Both the position numbers and the translations under genes were made by a program. A stretch of DNA of 64,000 nt from assembly GCF_017356035.1 (NCBI RefSeq), contig NZ_JAFIQX010000017.1, forward strand, positions 1-64,000. The letters run 5' to 3'. Positions 53,088-61,838 of the stretch are shown in pieces (within the stretch, counting starts at the first letter, position 1; each line of letters begins with the position of its first letter). The stretch is from Longitalea luteola. GTDB lineage: Bacteria > Bacteroidota > Bacteroidia > Chitinophagales > Chitinophagaceae. The notes under the pieces are model-generated. The model saw nothing but the letters and a program-made list of their open reading frames with translations, was not told the DNA's origin and did no database searches.

Positions 53088-54005
53088 ATGAAAAACAAGC
53101 ATGTACATACGTTCAACAGCATCAGTTCATTTCACAGCATGAGCGGATTGCCAAAACCCGAACACCCCCTGGTAAGTCTGGTGGATTATGGCCTGGTTGA
53201 TTATCAAACCCAGGAAAAAGAGATCAGCTGGGTGCAGGATTTTTATTCCATCGGGTTGAAGCGGAATATCCAGGGAAAATTCCGGTATGGGCAACAGCAA
53301 TATGATTTTGATGAAGGGTTGATGTCGTTTGTTGCCCCGGGACAGTTAGTGCATCTTGCCGTAGAAAAACCCAAAATTAAACCTACCGGTTTTCTATTGC
53401 TCATTCACCCTGACTTTATCTGGAACACACCTTTGGCAAAGAATATCAGGCAATATGAGTTCTTCGGGTATTCAGTAAATGAAGCGCTGTTCATGTCGGA
53501 AAAAGAAGAAGCTGTTATTACAGACATTATGCTAAACATTCAGCGGGAATACCATTCAAATATCGACAGGTTTAGTCACAACATCATCATTGCGCAAATA
53601 GAACTGTTGCTTAATTATTGTGAACGTTTTTATCAACGTCAATTTATCACCCGCAAGAAGAGCAGTCACCAGATCCTGGAACGATTGGAGAAGATACTCG
53701 ATGATTGTTTTAATAATGATAATTTGATAAACAATGGCCTGCCTACCGCCCAATACATTGCAGGATTGTTGAATATATCACCCAACTACCTGGGTAGTTT
53801 ACTGAAATCACTGACAGGGCAACACACGCAACAGCACATACACAACAAGCTGATTGAAAAAGCCAAGGAAAAATTATCGACCACTGATCTGTCAGTGAGC
53901 GAGATCGCTTATGAACTCGGCTTCGAACATCCGCAATCATTCAGTAAACTGTTCAAAACAAAAACGAATCTTTCGCCTTTGGAATTCAGAGCTTCTTTTA
54001 ACTAA
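53088..54005 (+). CDS. AraC-family transcriptional regulator
   Basis: 305 residues. The N-terminal beta-barrel ligand domain spans about 45-110 (YSIGLKRNIQGKFRYGQQQY, FDEGLMSFVAPGQ). The C-terminal DNA-binding domain, about 215-305, has two helix-turn-helix motifs (YIAGLLNISPNYLGSLLKSL; SVSEIAYELGFEHPQSFSKL, then FKTKTNLSPLEFR). It follows the SDR gene and probably regulates it. Confidence 0.92.
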   Translation: MKNKHVHTFNSISSFHSMSGLPKPEHPLVSLVDYGLVDYQTQEKEISWVQDFYSIGLKRNIQGKFRYGQQQYDFDEGLMSFVAPGQLVHLAVEKPKIKPTGFLLLIHPDFIWNTPLAKNIRQYEFFGYSVNEALFMSEKEEAVITDIMLNIQREYHSNIDRFSHNIIIAQIELLLNYCERFYQRQFITRKKSSHQILERLEKILDDCFNNDNLINNGLPTAQYIAGLLNISPNYLGSLLKSLTGQHTQQHIHNKLIEKAKEKLSTTDLSVSEIAYELGFEHPQSFSKLFKTKTNLSPLEFRASFN

Positions 54006-54142
54006 GAATAAGACTGTATAAACATATCCGTTTCCCTCAAAAGTAGTCACAACGCACCCTCCGCCTTACGTGCAGTTTCAGCAAAGAAGCCGGTGTTTTG
54101 TAACTGAAATAGCTTCTGTGTGTTCCTTTGAATTTTTAATGT

Positions 54143-54150
54143 TATTTTTG
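54143..54150 (+). promoter_or_regulatory. -7 box of the methionine aminopeptidase gene
   Basis: TATTTTTG matches TAnnTTTG exactly and ends six bases before the ATG at 54156. This spacing would put the start of transcription at or next to the start codon, giving a leaderless or nearly leaderless mRNA. Confidence 0.4.
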
Positions 54151-54155
54151 TAACT

Positions 54156-54920
54156 ATGTCAATAACAAAAGAAGCTGAATTAACAGGGATGCAGAAAGCG
54201 GGTGAGGCGGTTGCTTATACCCTGAAAGAAATGAGGGCCTATGCCCAACCGGGGATGAGTACAAAGGCGCTGGACCAGTTCGGTGCTGAAATACTGGCCG
54301 GATTTGGGGCGAAATCAGCGCCATATTTAACCTACGGATTTCCCGGCTATACATGCATAAGTGTAAACAATGAATTCTGCCATGGAATTCCCTCCGATAA
54401 AAGGATCTTACAGGAAGGTGATCTGATCAATATCGATGTTTCAGCTGAACTGAATGGCTTCTGGGCCGATAACGGCGGGTCGTTTGTGCTTGGTAATGAC
54501 ATTCATCAGCATCAAAGATTGGTGGATGCGTCCCGGGAAATATTGCACAAAGCAATCGATAATATCAGGGGAGGCGTGAAAATAGCTGATATTGGCTACC
54601 TGATGGAAACGGAAGCTAAAAAGAAGGGCTTTAAAGTAATAAAGAATCTCGGCGGGCATGGGGTAGGCCGCAGTTTACACGAAGAGCCGGGTGATCTGCT
54701 GAACTATAAGAACCGGTATGATCTGCGGCGTTTCAAAAAGAATTCGGTGGTAGCTATTGAAACATTTATTGCTACCGCTTCAACGTACGCTACAGAGCTT
54801 AGTGACGGATGGACGATGGTTGGCGATAAAGGCGGCTATATGGCGCAGCATGAACATACCATTGTAGTAACTGACGGCAAACCGGTTATTTTAACCGCAA
54901 TGAATGGAATATTAAATTAG
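54156..54920 (+). CDS. map: Type I methionine aminopeptidase
   Basis: 254 residues. The five metal ligands are in place: Asp94 (NIDVSAE), Asp105 (WADNGGSF), His168 (GGHGVGRSLHEEP), Glu202 (AIETFI) and Glu233 (QHEHTI); the substrate His76 is in FCHGIP. It removes the initiator Met of new proteins in the cytoplasm. The second Asp region is the DNGGSF variant, seen in secondary M24 copies, so this may not be the housekeeping copy. A very strong terminator follows. Confidence 0.92.
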   Translation: MSITKEAELTGMQKAGEAVAYTLKEMRAYAQPGMSTKALDQFGAEILAGFGAKSAPYLTYGFPGYTCISVNNEFCHGIPSDKRILQEGDLINIDVSAELNGFWADNGGSFVLGNDIHQHQRLVDASREILHKAIDNIRGGVKIADIGYLMETEAKKKGFKVIKNLGGHGVGRSLHEEPGDLLNYKNRYDLRRFKKNSVVAIETFIATASTYATELSDGWTMVGDKGGYMAQHEHTIVVTDGKPVILTAMNGILN

Positions 54921-54944
54921 CAGCTGTTGTTCAGCAGCAAAAGC

Positions 54945-54976
54945 GGCCGGCTCCAGAATGAGCCGGCCGTTTTCGT
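54945..54976 (+). terminator. Terminator of the methionine aminopeptidase gene
   Basis: CGGCCGGCTC (54945-54954) pairs perfectly with GAGCCGGCCG (54961-54970), loop CAGAAT, then TTTTCG. Confidence 0.9.
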
Positions 54977-55345
54977 TTAGATGCAGATACCACCTGTGCA
55001 ACCGGGATAATAAAAGACAAATCGCTCATCACGCTGACAGTGATGCAGCTGCGATGGGAATATTTTATAAAATTCCAAACCGGCGCGCCATTGGCTTTTT
55101 TATCAAATCCCTGTTTTTATGTATCTTAGCTCAAATTAATTCCTTCAGGAATTAAGGCGTACGATGTACGCGTCTCATCGGTTTCATGTACCATCAAGCC
55201 CCCCCTTTTTCATTCAGGTTAAGCACTTTTTTGTAGTTATTTATCTGCGTAATTGAATGCATGTGACAACGCTATCAGTTGGTATTTCTACCAGCCTGAC
55301 AAGCTGTTGCTGAAACAATTACCTGATAAATACACTCATCTACTT
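54977..55345. other. Long leader region of the T9SS cargo gene with two hairpins
   Basis: TATCTTAG (55122-55129) is a one-mismatch -7 box. Downstream lie two perfect hairpins one base apart: TTAATTCC-TTCA-GGAATTAA (55136-55155) and GCGTAC-GAT-GTACGC (55157-55171). The gene starts at 55346, so the transcript would have a leader of about 215 bases. No gene is seen; small frames here are chance. Confidence 0.5.
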
Positions 55346-57004
55346 ATGAAAAGGACAATCAGCTTCGCACTTGCATTTTTAATTTTACAGATCAAAGGAA
55401 TTGCCCAGGTTTCATTTACGCCAGGAAATATCGTTGTATACCGGGTAGGCACAGGTCCTGCAACCCTGGGCAATGCTTCAGCGGCCGTTTTCCTCGATGA
55501 ATATACCACCGCCGGCACACTGGTTCAATCTATTGCCATGCCCGTAACGACCAGTGGCTCCAACAAGGCCCTAACGGCAACAGGCAGGGGTGATACCGAG
55601 GGTATACTTACTTTATCTGCAGACGGCCAGTATCTTGTTTTTACCGGCTATAATGCGCCGGTAGGCACCGGCGGTATTGGCGGAACATCCAGTACCTCGC
55701 GACCAAGGACCATCGGCCTGGTCAAATATGATGGTACCATCAACACTTCTACAGCGCTCACCGATCTTTCTTCCGCCAATGCGGTCAGGTGTGCGGTTTC
55801 TACAAACGGTACAGATCTGTGGGCTGTTGGCGCCGGAAGTTTCGGAACTACCGGGGGCGTTCGGTACGCAACAGTGGGCGCATCAACCTCCACGCAAATT
55901 ACCGATCCAACTGAAAGTACCGGTTTTCTCAGGTGTCTGGCCATCATAGGAGGACAGTTATATGTATCCGGCAACAGCAATACGCCCCGGATAGGTACAG
56001 TGGGTACCGGATTACCAAAAACGGCAGACCAGACAATTACTAATTTACCGGACTTCCCGGACACGATAATGCCCGGACAGTTTGCGCTGCTCGATATGAA
56101 TGCAGGGGTTCCGGGACCCGATGTCCTTTATTACACGAATGACAATACCGGTATTGAAAAATATTCTCTCGTGTCGGGAAGCTGGGTGCTGAATGGTAAT
56201 GTTGGCGCCAGTGTGGACGATTACAGGGCATTTACTGCAATATTGTCTGGAAATACCGTTACGTTATATGCAACCAGGAGGGGAGCGAATAATACTACGA
56301 TCAAGGGAGGGCAGCTGGTGCGCCTTACAGATGCAAGCGGCTATAATGGTGTTTTTTCGGCTACTCCCGTTGCACTGGCTAATGCCATTACCAACCAAAC
56401 CGCTTTCAGAGGTGTTGCGCCTGCGCCTGTCCTGAATGTATTACCTGTTAAACTATTAGGTTTCACCGCAGGTAAAGTAAACAATGATGTACGATTGAAC
56501 TGGTCGGCCACAGAAGCTGTGCGGTTCAGTCACTTTGAAGTAGAGCGCTCCATGGACGGAATGACATTTTCTGCTATTGGAAAAGTCGAATGGCAGCTCT
56601 CAGCGATTGGTAATGCCACCTTCAATTTTACAGATCCCGGGATTTTACAGGCTGCACCCAATAACATGCTTTACTATCGTCTAAGAATGGTTGATGCCGA
56701 TGGTAAGGTTGACTATTCAAAGATCGTTCGGGTGGCAACTGATCACAACCCGCTCAGCTTAATTAATGTATATCCAACGCCATTCGTTAATGAAATATTC
56801 GTTAAGACAGCAATGATAACAACGGGTAAAGTGGATCTGTCGCTTGCAGATCTTTCGGGGCGGGTACTAACATCAAAAAATACTTTTGTGCCATCAGGTG
56901 AGAATGTCATTTCCGTTCCGCTGCCGGCTGAATTGCCAAAAGGGATCTATTTGCTGCGCGTAAGGATAAATGACCAGGTAACCACGGTAAAACTTTTTAA
57001 GTAA
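55346..57004 (+). CDS. Secreted protein with T9SS type A sorting domain
   Basis: 552 residues from ATG 55346 (MKRTISFALAFLILQIKGIAQ signal peptide in 21 residues); the open frame from 55253 lacks a signal. The main part is a repeat-rich, Gly/Thr/Ala beta-propeller-like body (TEGILTLSADGQYLVFTGYN, then a series of similar strands). From about residue 360 a fibronectin-type linker (VKLLGFTAGKVNNDVRLNWS) leads to the C-terminal sorting domain (INVYPTPFVNEIFV through LPKGIYLLRVRINDQ). Exported by the T9SS to the surface or medium. Function unknown. Confidence 0.85.
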   Translation: MKRTISFALAFLILQIKGIAQVSFTPGNIVVYRVGTGPATLGNASAAVFLDEYTTAGTLVQSIAMPVTTSGSNKALTATGRGDTEGILTLSADGQYLVFTGYNAPVGTGGIGGTSSTSRPRTIGLVKYDGTINTSTALTDLSSANAVRCAVSTNGTDLWAVGAGSFGTTGGVRYATVGASTSTQITDPTESTGFLRCLAIIGGQLYVSGNSNTPRIGTVGTGLPKTADQTITNLPDFPDTIMPGQFALLDMNAGVPGPDVLYYTNDNTGIEKYSLVSGSWVLNGNVGASVDDYRAFTAILSGNTVTLYATRRGANNTTIKGGQLVRLTDASGYNGVFSATPVALANAITNQTAFRGVAPAPVLNVLPVKLLGFTAGKVNNDVRLNWSATEAVRFSHFEVERSMDGMTFSAIGKVEWQLSAIGNATFNFTDPGILQAAPNNMLYYRLRMVDADGKVDYSKIVRVATDHNPLSLINVYPTPFVNEIFVKTAMITTGKVDLSLADLSGRVLTSKNTFVPSGENVISVPLPAELPKGIYLLRVRINDQVTTVKLFK

Positions 57005-57022
57005 GCGGCGTAATGAATAAAT

Positions 57023-57054
57023 AAGTCTGCCACACGAAGCCGTGTGGCAGACTT
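57023..57054. terminator. Bidirectional terminator between convergent genes
   Basis: AAGTCTGCCACACG (57023-57036) and CGTGTGGCAGACTT (57041-57054) form a perfect 14-bp stem with AAGC loop. It serves the T9SS gene (plus) and the DUF6520 gene (minus, stop 57067). Confidence 0.85.
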
Positions 57055-57066
57055 AAGTTTAAATTG

Positions 57067-57450
57067 TTATGGTGCTTTCAAATCTGCAATTTCATTAAAA
57101 TCCTGCTGCGCATTGTCCTCGCCTGTCATCAAAGCAAAAGAAACAACATTGGAGATGGCAGAAGTAATATCATCTACTTTTGGTTTTCCGGCATACGGTC
57201 CCGAAGCATAAATATCACTTGGGTCAACACATGCGCCACACAGGTCGCCGCCCTGGTCGGGACATGAAGCTGTTCCGCCAGATAACACATATTTCGCTGG
57301 ATCATATTCTTCACCCGGCGTACCGGTAAAATTAAACCAGGTACAGGTGAACATGGCCCTGTTTTTCTCTTCTGCCTTACGGAATGCAAATGATGTTGTA
57401 ATTGCAAGCACAAAAACCATAGCGGAAATACCAATTTTGAAGCGTTTCAT
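57067..57450 (-). CDS. DUF6520-family small exported protein
   Basis: 127 residues from ATG 57450 (MKRFKIGISAMVFVLAITTS), a signal peptide; the open frame from 57573 runs over the upstream region and lacks a signal. The mature part has four Cys (two in DLCGACVD, others in FTCTW and ASCPD) that could form disulfides. It matches the DUF6520 pattern known to me from Bacteroidota. It is downstream of the MauE-like gene on the same strand, a frequent pairing. Confidence 0.7.
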   Translation of the reverse strand: MKRFKIGISAMVFVLAITTSFAFRKAEEKNRAMFTCTWFNFTGTPGEEYDPAKYVLSGGTASCPDQGGDLCGACVDPSDIYASGPYAGKPKVDDITSAISNVVSFALMTGEDNAQQDFNEIADLKAP

Positions 57451-57580
57451 AGTTTTAAATGAATTTTTGATTATTAAAGAAGCCTGCATTATTGGGCGCA
57501 GGCAGTACCCTTTTTTTGTTGCAACAAAAATATTTTGATAACCGTGCATCATGTCAAACAGTCCCGGCGACATCGGCCGA

Positions 57581-58114
57581 TCATTTCCTGTATGACCTGA
57601 GCATTATGAAAATGGCTCTTATTGTTATAGCTATAAAAAAGTAGTTAAATAGCAGGTGCTGGGTCCACGACATCAGTGAAATGACCCCACCGCAAACACA
57701 AGGGAGATTGTGAGAATAGGCATTCAGGATATAAATTATGTAAGCAGTAAATAAAGTAAGTAAAAGCAGTGAAACATAATAACCGGCTATTTTCGTTTTA
57801 TTGAAAAGCAACAATAAACAGGCTGCTATTTCACTTGCCGGTATCATCCAGGCAAGCACATGGAGATATGGGCGTAATACAGGCGATTTAGACATGGCTT
57901 CCTTGAATGAGGACACATCAACCAATTTAAAGCTCTCCCAGGAAAACGGGACGGTATAGGAAAACAGATTTAATTTACTTACAGCCGTATATGCAAATAG
58001 AAAAATAAGAAAGTAGTTGATCTTTATGTTCCTGGTTATCCAGTTATAGACGGTTAAAAGTGGACTGCCGGATGCTGGTTTACCAATGTTCTTTAACCAG
58101 TGTAGATATGTCAT
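57581..58114 (-). CDS. MauE/DoxX-like redox membrane protein
   Basis: 177 residues with four membrane segments (about 33-52, 88-104, 110-133, 148-168). A CVCGG motif lies in the loop after the third. Membrane proteins of this type feed disulfide exchange in the periplasm (MauE role in methylamine dehydrogenase maturation). The pairing with a small Cys-containing exported protein suggests that the DUF6520 protein is the target, which is inference. No thioredoxin-like gene is adjacent. Confidence 0.75.
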   Translation of the reverse strand: MTYLHWLKNIGKPASGSPLLTVYNWITRNIKINYFLIFLFAYTAVSKLNLFSYTVPFSWESFKLVDVSSFKEAMSKSPVLRPYLHVLAWMIPASEIAACLLLLFNKTKIAGYYVSLLLLTLFTAYIIYILNAYSHNLPCVCGGVISLMSWTQHLLFNYFFIAITIRAIFIMLRSYRK

Positions 58115-58335
58115 AACAAGGGTTTAATGGTTCTGTACAAGGTTAACTAACACAATACTGTAGCTGAATGTGTTGCTATTGTATTTCATGATAAAGGTAG
58201 CATCATATCAATTCAAAAAATAATATAGCAAACGTTATCTTATTACACTGCTCACTAATCCCAATGAATGCGTACATGTAAGTGTGTAGGATGAAGGGAA
58301 GATCCTTCAGCTTTCGCAAATTCGATGAGTTATAG

Positions 58336-58782
58336 CACATAGAAAATGACGCAGGTTCGGTCACTGGCATTAAAGTTAAAAGACTGAGCTCAGGCTGTGT
58401 TTCAACAGCCGCCGATTGCGACGCATCCGATTGCTCACAAACAGCGGCAAGATCAGCAACGACAGCTTCAATACAAAACAAAGTGGAGGCCATACCTGGC
58501 AATGATATTCCCCGACAGGTACAAACTACCATTAAAGTGTTTCCCAACCCATTTAACGACCATGTAAGATTTGTAGTAACCGCTCCAGGCGGCGGGAAGG
58601 GAAGCCTGGAACTGTTCAATTCATTGGGGCAAAAGATAAAGACTGTTTTTCAGGGGCGTTTACAGCCCGGCGTCAATATGTTCCAGGTGATCCTGCCATC
58701 AGGTAAGTCTGCCCAGCTGATCTATGTGCTTCGAATAGGCGCTAAACAGGTAACGGGTAAATTAGTGCAGTTAAATCAATAA
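58336..58782 (+). pseudogene. Decayed 3' end of a T9SS cargo gene
   Basis: The open frame after TAG (58333) reads HIENDAGSVTGIKVKRLSS, then a Cys/Ser/Ala-rich stretch, then KVFPNPFNDHVRFVVTAPGG through GVNMFQVILPSG and LIYVLRIGAKQVTG to a stop at 58782. The last 80 residues are a clear T9SS type A sorting domain. The frame continues upstream beyond TAG for about 15 codons (MKGRSFSFRKFDEL), so at least one in-frame stop breaks it. The passenger part is gone. A minus-strand frame at 58203-58619 is a shadow. Confidence 0.65.
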
Positions 58783-59266
58783 ATTAATTAAACGAAAATA
58801 AGGCCTCCGTACAAAAACCTGATAAAGATCAGGGTTTCTATAACGTTTCGTTGAAAAGCCATACGGCGACATCGGTTATACTGTACATTTCTGCTCATTA
58901 AAAAAAAACGACCTGACGGGTCGTTTTTTTTAATAACACCCTGGTTTATTTGTTATAAAAACAATTAGTGCAAAATTGATCAATGACAATCTTTTGGGCT
59001 AAGCAGTCAAAACTTTTTGGGAAAAGTGAAAAAATAACTAATTTAAATCAATTATTACCCTTCTAAAGAATAGCCCCTGATATCTTAATGAAATTACCGG
59101 AAGTACCTTTTCTGTGTTAATCCCATAAGCAATATTGTAACTGTAATTATTCAGATATAATTACAAGAACTGTTTTTACTAAAACCAGGTAAAGAACAGC
59201 TATGTATACTAACAGAGATCATTGACCGTACCTTCACAATGCTTCCCTGAAATAAAATAAAAAATT
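58783..59266. other. Intergenic region, one terminator
   Basis: About 480 AT-rich bases with no gene. The bidirectional hairpin at 58901-58931 is described separately. The promoter of the next gene is likely near 59200, but no clean -7/-33 pair was identified. Confidence 0.45.
58901..58931. terminator. Bidirectional terminator
   Basis: A tract of eight A (58901-58908), CGACC, five-base loop, GGTCG, then eight T (58924-58931). It can end transcripts from both sides. Confidence 0.8.
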
Positions 59267-60991
59267 ATGCAATTGGTAGATCGTCCCGAAGGTAAAGTGT
59301 TTAACGTGCCAGTCCCCAGCCATAAGACAACGGTCGTTAATGACATCAGCACGCATTATAAGAAAGCCTCCTCCCTTGAATTGATAACGGGCGCCGCAGT
59401 GATCGATCTGTTACAAAAACCGGAATTTCAAAGAAGCTGGGATACGCTGGTTGAGTCCTGTACCTGGTCAACCGTATTCCAGGGAAGGCCTTACATCACT
59501 GCCTGGTACCAGGTATACTGCAACAGACATCTGCCGGTGATGGTTATAGCCACGACGAATGGACAACTTACAGGTGCGCTGCCGATGGTGTTGTTAGATA
59601 GCCAGACAAGTGACCGCACGAAAAAAGGAAACAGGATAACAGGCGCAGGGCATTACGATGCAGAATACCAGTGCTGGCTGGCGATGCCTTCCTGTACGGA
59701 AACTTTTATAAAGGATGCGCTATCGTTGCTTTTGAAACAATTTCCGGGAAACCCCATCTCATTCAGGTACCTGCCCCCGGGCACACCTCTTCATTGGTTA
59801 CAAAATGATAGAAAATGGCGCCGGTATGGCATCTTGCAGTCCTACACCCGGCCTTTGATCAATTTGAGCCGGCCAGACGCCGCAAAGTTATTAAAGAGCA
59901 GACAGTTCCGCAACAAGTTGAACCGCTTGAAACGAGTCGGCGAAGTGCAGCTGGAGGTTGTCACGTCCATCGAGCGCTTTAGAAACGTCCTGGATGAGTT
60001 GGCCGTGTTGTATGACTTCCGGTTTACCGCATTATTTAATAAACACCATTTCAGGGATGACCCGGCAAAGAAAGAATTATTGCAGGAGTTGTTTCGTTTA
60101 CAATTATTACATGCAACCCTGTTTAAAGTGAACGGAAAAATATTCGCAGGGGTAGTGGCCGTACAAGGGAAAGAGTGGGTATACCTCTCCGGCTTCAGTT
60201 GTCATTCGCCGTTTAAAGCCAGGGCATATTCCCCGGGACTTTTACACTTCTCCTTCCTGGCAAAGAAGTTACAGGAAGAAAAAATGCAATTTTTTGATCT
60301 AACCCCCGGTTATGATTCTTACAAAGAAAAACTGGCTAACCAACATGATGAAGTGCACGAACTGTTCGTCAGTAATGAGCTCCTGTACCAATGTAAAAAG
60401 CGCTTCAGGAAATGGATGCATATTCGCCTGCTTGCCGCGGGAATAAGGCCTATGACTGCAGAAGTTAACCTCAAGAAATATTTTTACCGGCTTCAGAACA
60501 CCAGCTTAACAGCGGGAATTAAAAAAATAGCAAAAGCCTTTCAAAAGAAAGCGCCTGAAAAGCGGTATGAAATACCGGCAGCGCTTTCTATGTCGGGTAA
60601 TAAAATAGCATTGCAAAAAGACAATCTCAACGACTTGCTGCAATTCAAAGCTGAAAAAGGCGCCGGCATCACAGAATGGGATTTTCTGGCCGATGCCATG
60701 TATCGCTTTGAGACCGGAGAACATTGTTTTACCACGGTGGAAAACGGGCGCCTGCTGCATTGTGCCTGGTTCAGTGCTCCTGATGCAGAAGAAAAAAAAG
60801 ATGCCATAAATTTCAACGAGGTCCGGCTAATAAAACTGTATTGTCAAGGCGCTGGTAAAGCTCAGTTGTCCGTGTTCTTGTACAGTGTAATTGATGCGGT
60901 TGTCGCAGCAAAGAATGGAAATTATATAAGCTCCGCTAATCCCTTATTTTGCCAGGTGCTGGAAGGTATCGGATGTAGTCAGGTCAACTGA
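59267..60991 (+). CDS. CelD/FemAB-like acetyltransferase, fused to a second GNAT-like domain
   Basis: 574 residues. About 55-350 is the BioF2-like (Acetyltransf_6) double-GNAT fold with WDTLVESCTWSTVFQGRPYI and SRQFRNKLNRLKRVGEVQLE, then AGVVAVQGKEWVYLSGF and DLTPGYDSYKEKLA. About 450-570 a further GNAT-like part (WDFLADAMYRFETGEHCFTT, GRLLHCAWFSAPD). Related proteins act in cell-surface polysaccharide or lipid acylation. A glycosyltransferase begins at 63335 and supports that context. Cytoplasmic. Confidence 0.78.
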   Translation: MQLVDRPEGKVFNVPVPSHKTTVVNDISTHYKKASSLELITGAAVIDLLQKPEFQRSWDTLVESCTWSTVFQGRPYITAWYQVYCNRHLPVMVIATTNGQLTGALPMVLLDSQTSDRTKKGNRITGAGHYDAEYQCWLAMPSCTETFIKDALSLLLKQFPGNPISFRYLPPGTPLHWLQNDRKWRRYGILQSYTRPLINLSRPDAAKLLKSRQFRNKLNRLKRVGEVQLEVVTSIERFRNVLDELAVLYDFRFTALFNKHHFRDDPAKKELLQELFRLQLLHATLFKVNGKIFAGVVAVQGKEWVYLSGFSCHSPFKARAYSPGLLHFSFLAKKLQEEKMQFFDLTPGYDSYKEKLANQHDEVHELFVSNELLYQCKKRFRKWMHIRLLAAGIRPMTAEVNLKKYFYRLQNTSLTAGIKKIAKAFQKKAPEKRYEIPAALSMSGNKIALQKDNLNDLLQFKAEKGAGITEWDFLADAMYRFETGEHCFTTVENGRLLHCAWFSAPDAEEKKDAINFNEVRLIKLYCQGAGKAQLSVFLYSVIDAVVAAKNGNYISSANPLFCQVLEGIGCSQVN

Positions 60992-61173
60992 TAACCAGGG
61001 GCGTCGATATTTCATCCATGATCGAATAATATATGTCTAACGCTTAAGCTGCGTGTAACAAAAAAAACATCGCTATAATCCGTCATTTCGCAATACGGCT
61101 CTGCTCCCGCAGAACGGAAATTTATTCTCATCCGCGTCTCTTGCTTATTTATTAAATTTATACAGCAAGGTTT

Positions 61174-61193
61174 CGATTAGCAGGTTCTAATCG
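61174..61193. repeat. Short inverted repeat upstream of the beta-barrel gene
   Basis: CGATTAG-CAGGTT-CTAATCG (61174-61193) lies about 43 bases before the ATG at 61236 and could be an operator or leader hairpin. Confidence 0.4.
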
Positions 61194-61235
61194 ATTGGAA
61201 ATCTTTTAAAAAAGACGAAGCCTTCATCCCTCGTT

Positions 61236-61802
61236 ATGAAAAAGAATACAAAACTATTTCTGGTCGCATTTTTTTCGGGTTTAGGTATGGCGAACGCGCA
61301 GCTGGAAAAAGGCACTGCCATGTGGGGCGGCAATCTTATCGGAGGTTATGTTCAAACGGACAATGCGGGTGAGCTCAGTATATTTTTATCTCCTAAAATG
61401 GCTTATTTCATCCGGAATGGCCTGGCTGTAGGTGCTTATGCCAACCTGGGCATGGCCCGCTCGTACCAGGTAGCTATTGAATGGACCTATCAGGGAGGTA
61501 TCCTTGGCCGTTACTATTTTGGTAGCAGCAACGTTGGGAATTTATCAGGAAATGGCCGCTTGTTCGTGGAGGGCACTGTTGGGTACGGCGGAACTACCAT
61601 TGCGGAAATCACTTCCTCAGGCGTTAATGCAGGCATTGGCCCCGGCTTCGCCTATTTTATCAGAGAGTATGCAGCCATAGAAGGCATTATAAAATATGAT
61701 GCATTCTTCAGGTCCAATAATGAAACTGCCATCAACGAGATCAGGTTTGGTTTGGGTTTTCAGCTTTACCTGTTTCCACGCAGGGAAAAGCGGATGCGTT
61801 AA
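61236..61802 (+). CDS. Small outer-membrane beta-barrel protein
   Basis: 188 residues. Signal peptide to about 20 (GMANAQ), then about eight amphipathic strands (TAMWGGNLIGGYVQTD, AYFIRNGLAVGAYANLG, FVEGTVGYGGTTIAE) ending in FGLGFQLYLFPR. OmpX/OmpW-size barrel typical of Bacteroidota. The next gene starts 36 bases later and is likely co-transcribed. Confidence 0.82.
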   Translation: MKKNTKLFLVAFFSGLGMANAQLEKGTAMWGGNLIGGYVQTDNAGELSIFLSPKMAYFIRNGLAVGAYANLGMARSYQVAIEWTYQGGILGRYYFGSSNVGNLSGNGRLFVEGTVGYGGTTIAEITSSGVNAGIGPGFAYFIREYAAIEGIIKYDAFFRSNNETAINEIRFGLGFQLYLFPRREKRMR

Positions 61803-61838
61803 TGAACTTATTTGATCCAACCACCAAAATTTACCGGT

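Noticed and set aside
54958-55155. Plus-strand frame of 65 codons after the aminopeptidase gene
   Set aside because: Starts inside the terminator and shows no protein-like signal; ends in the leader hairpin.
57451-57573. N-terminal extension of the DUF6520 gene
   Set aside because: It lacks a signal peptide at its beginning; the ATG at 57450 gives a clean one.
58203-58619. Minus-strand frame of 138 codons
   Set aside because: Antisense to the recognisable T9SS sorting-domain remnant.
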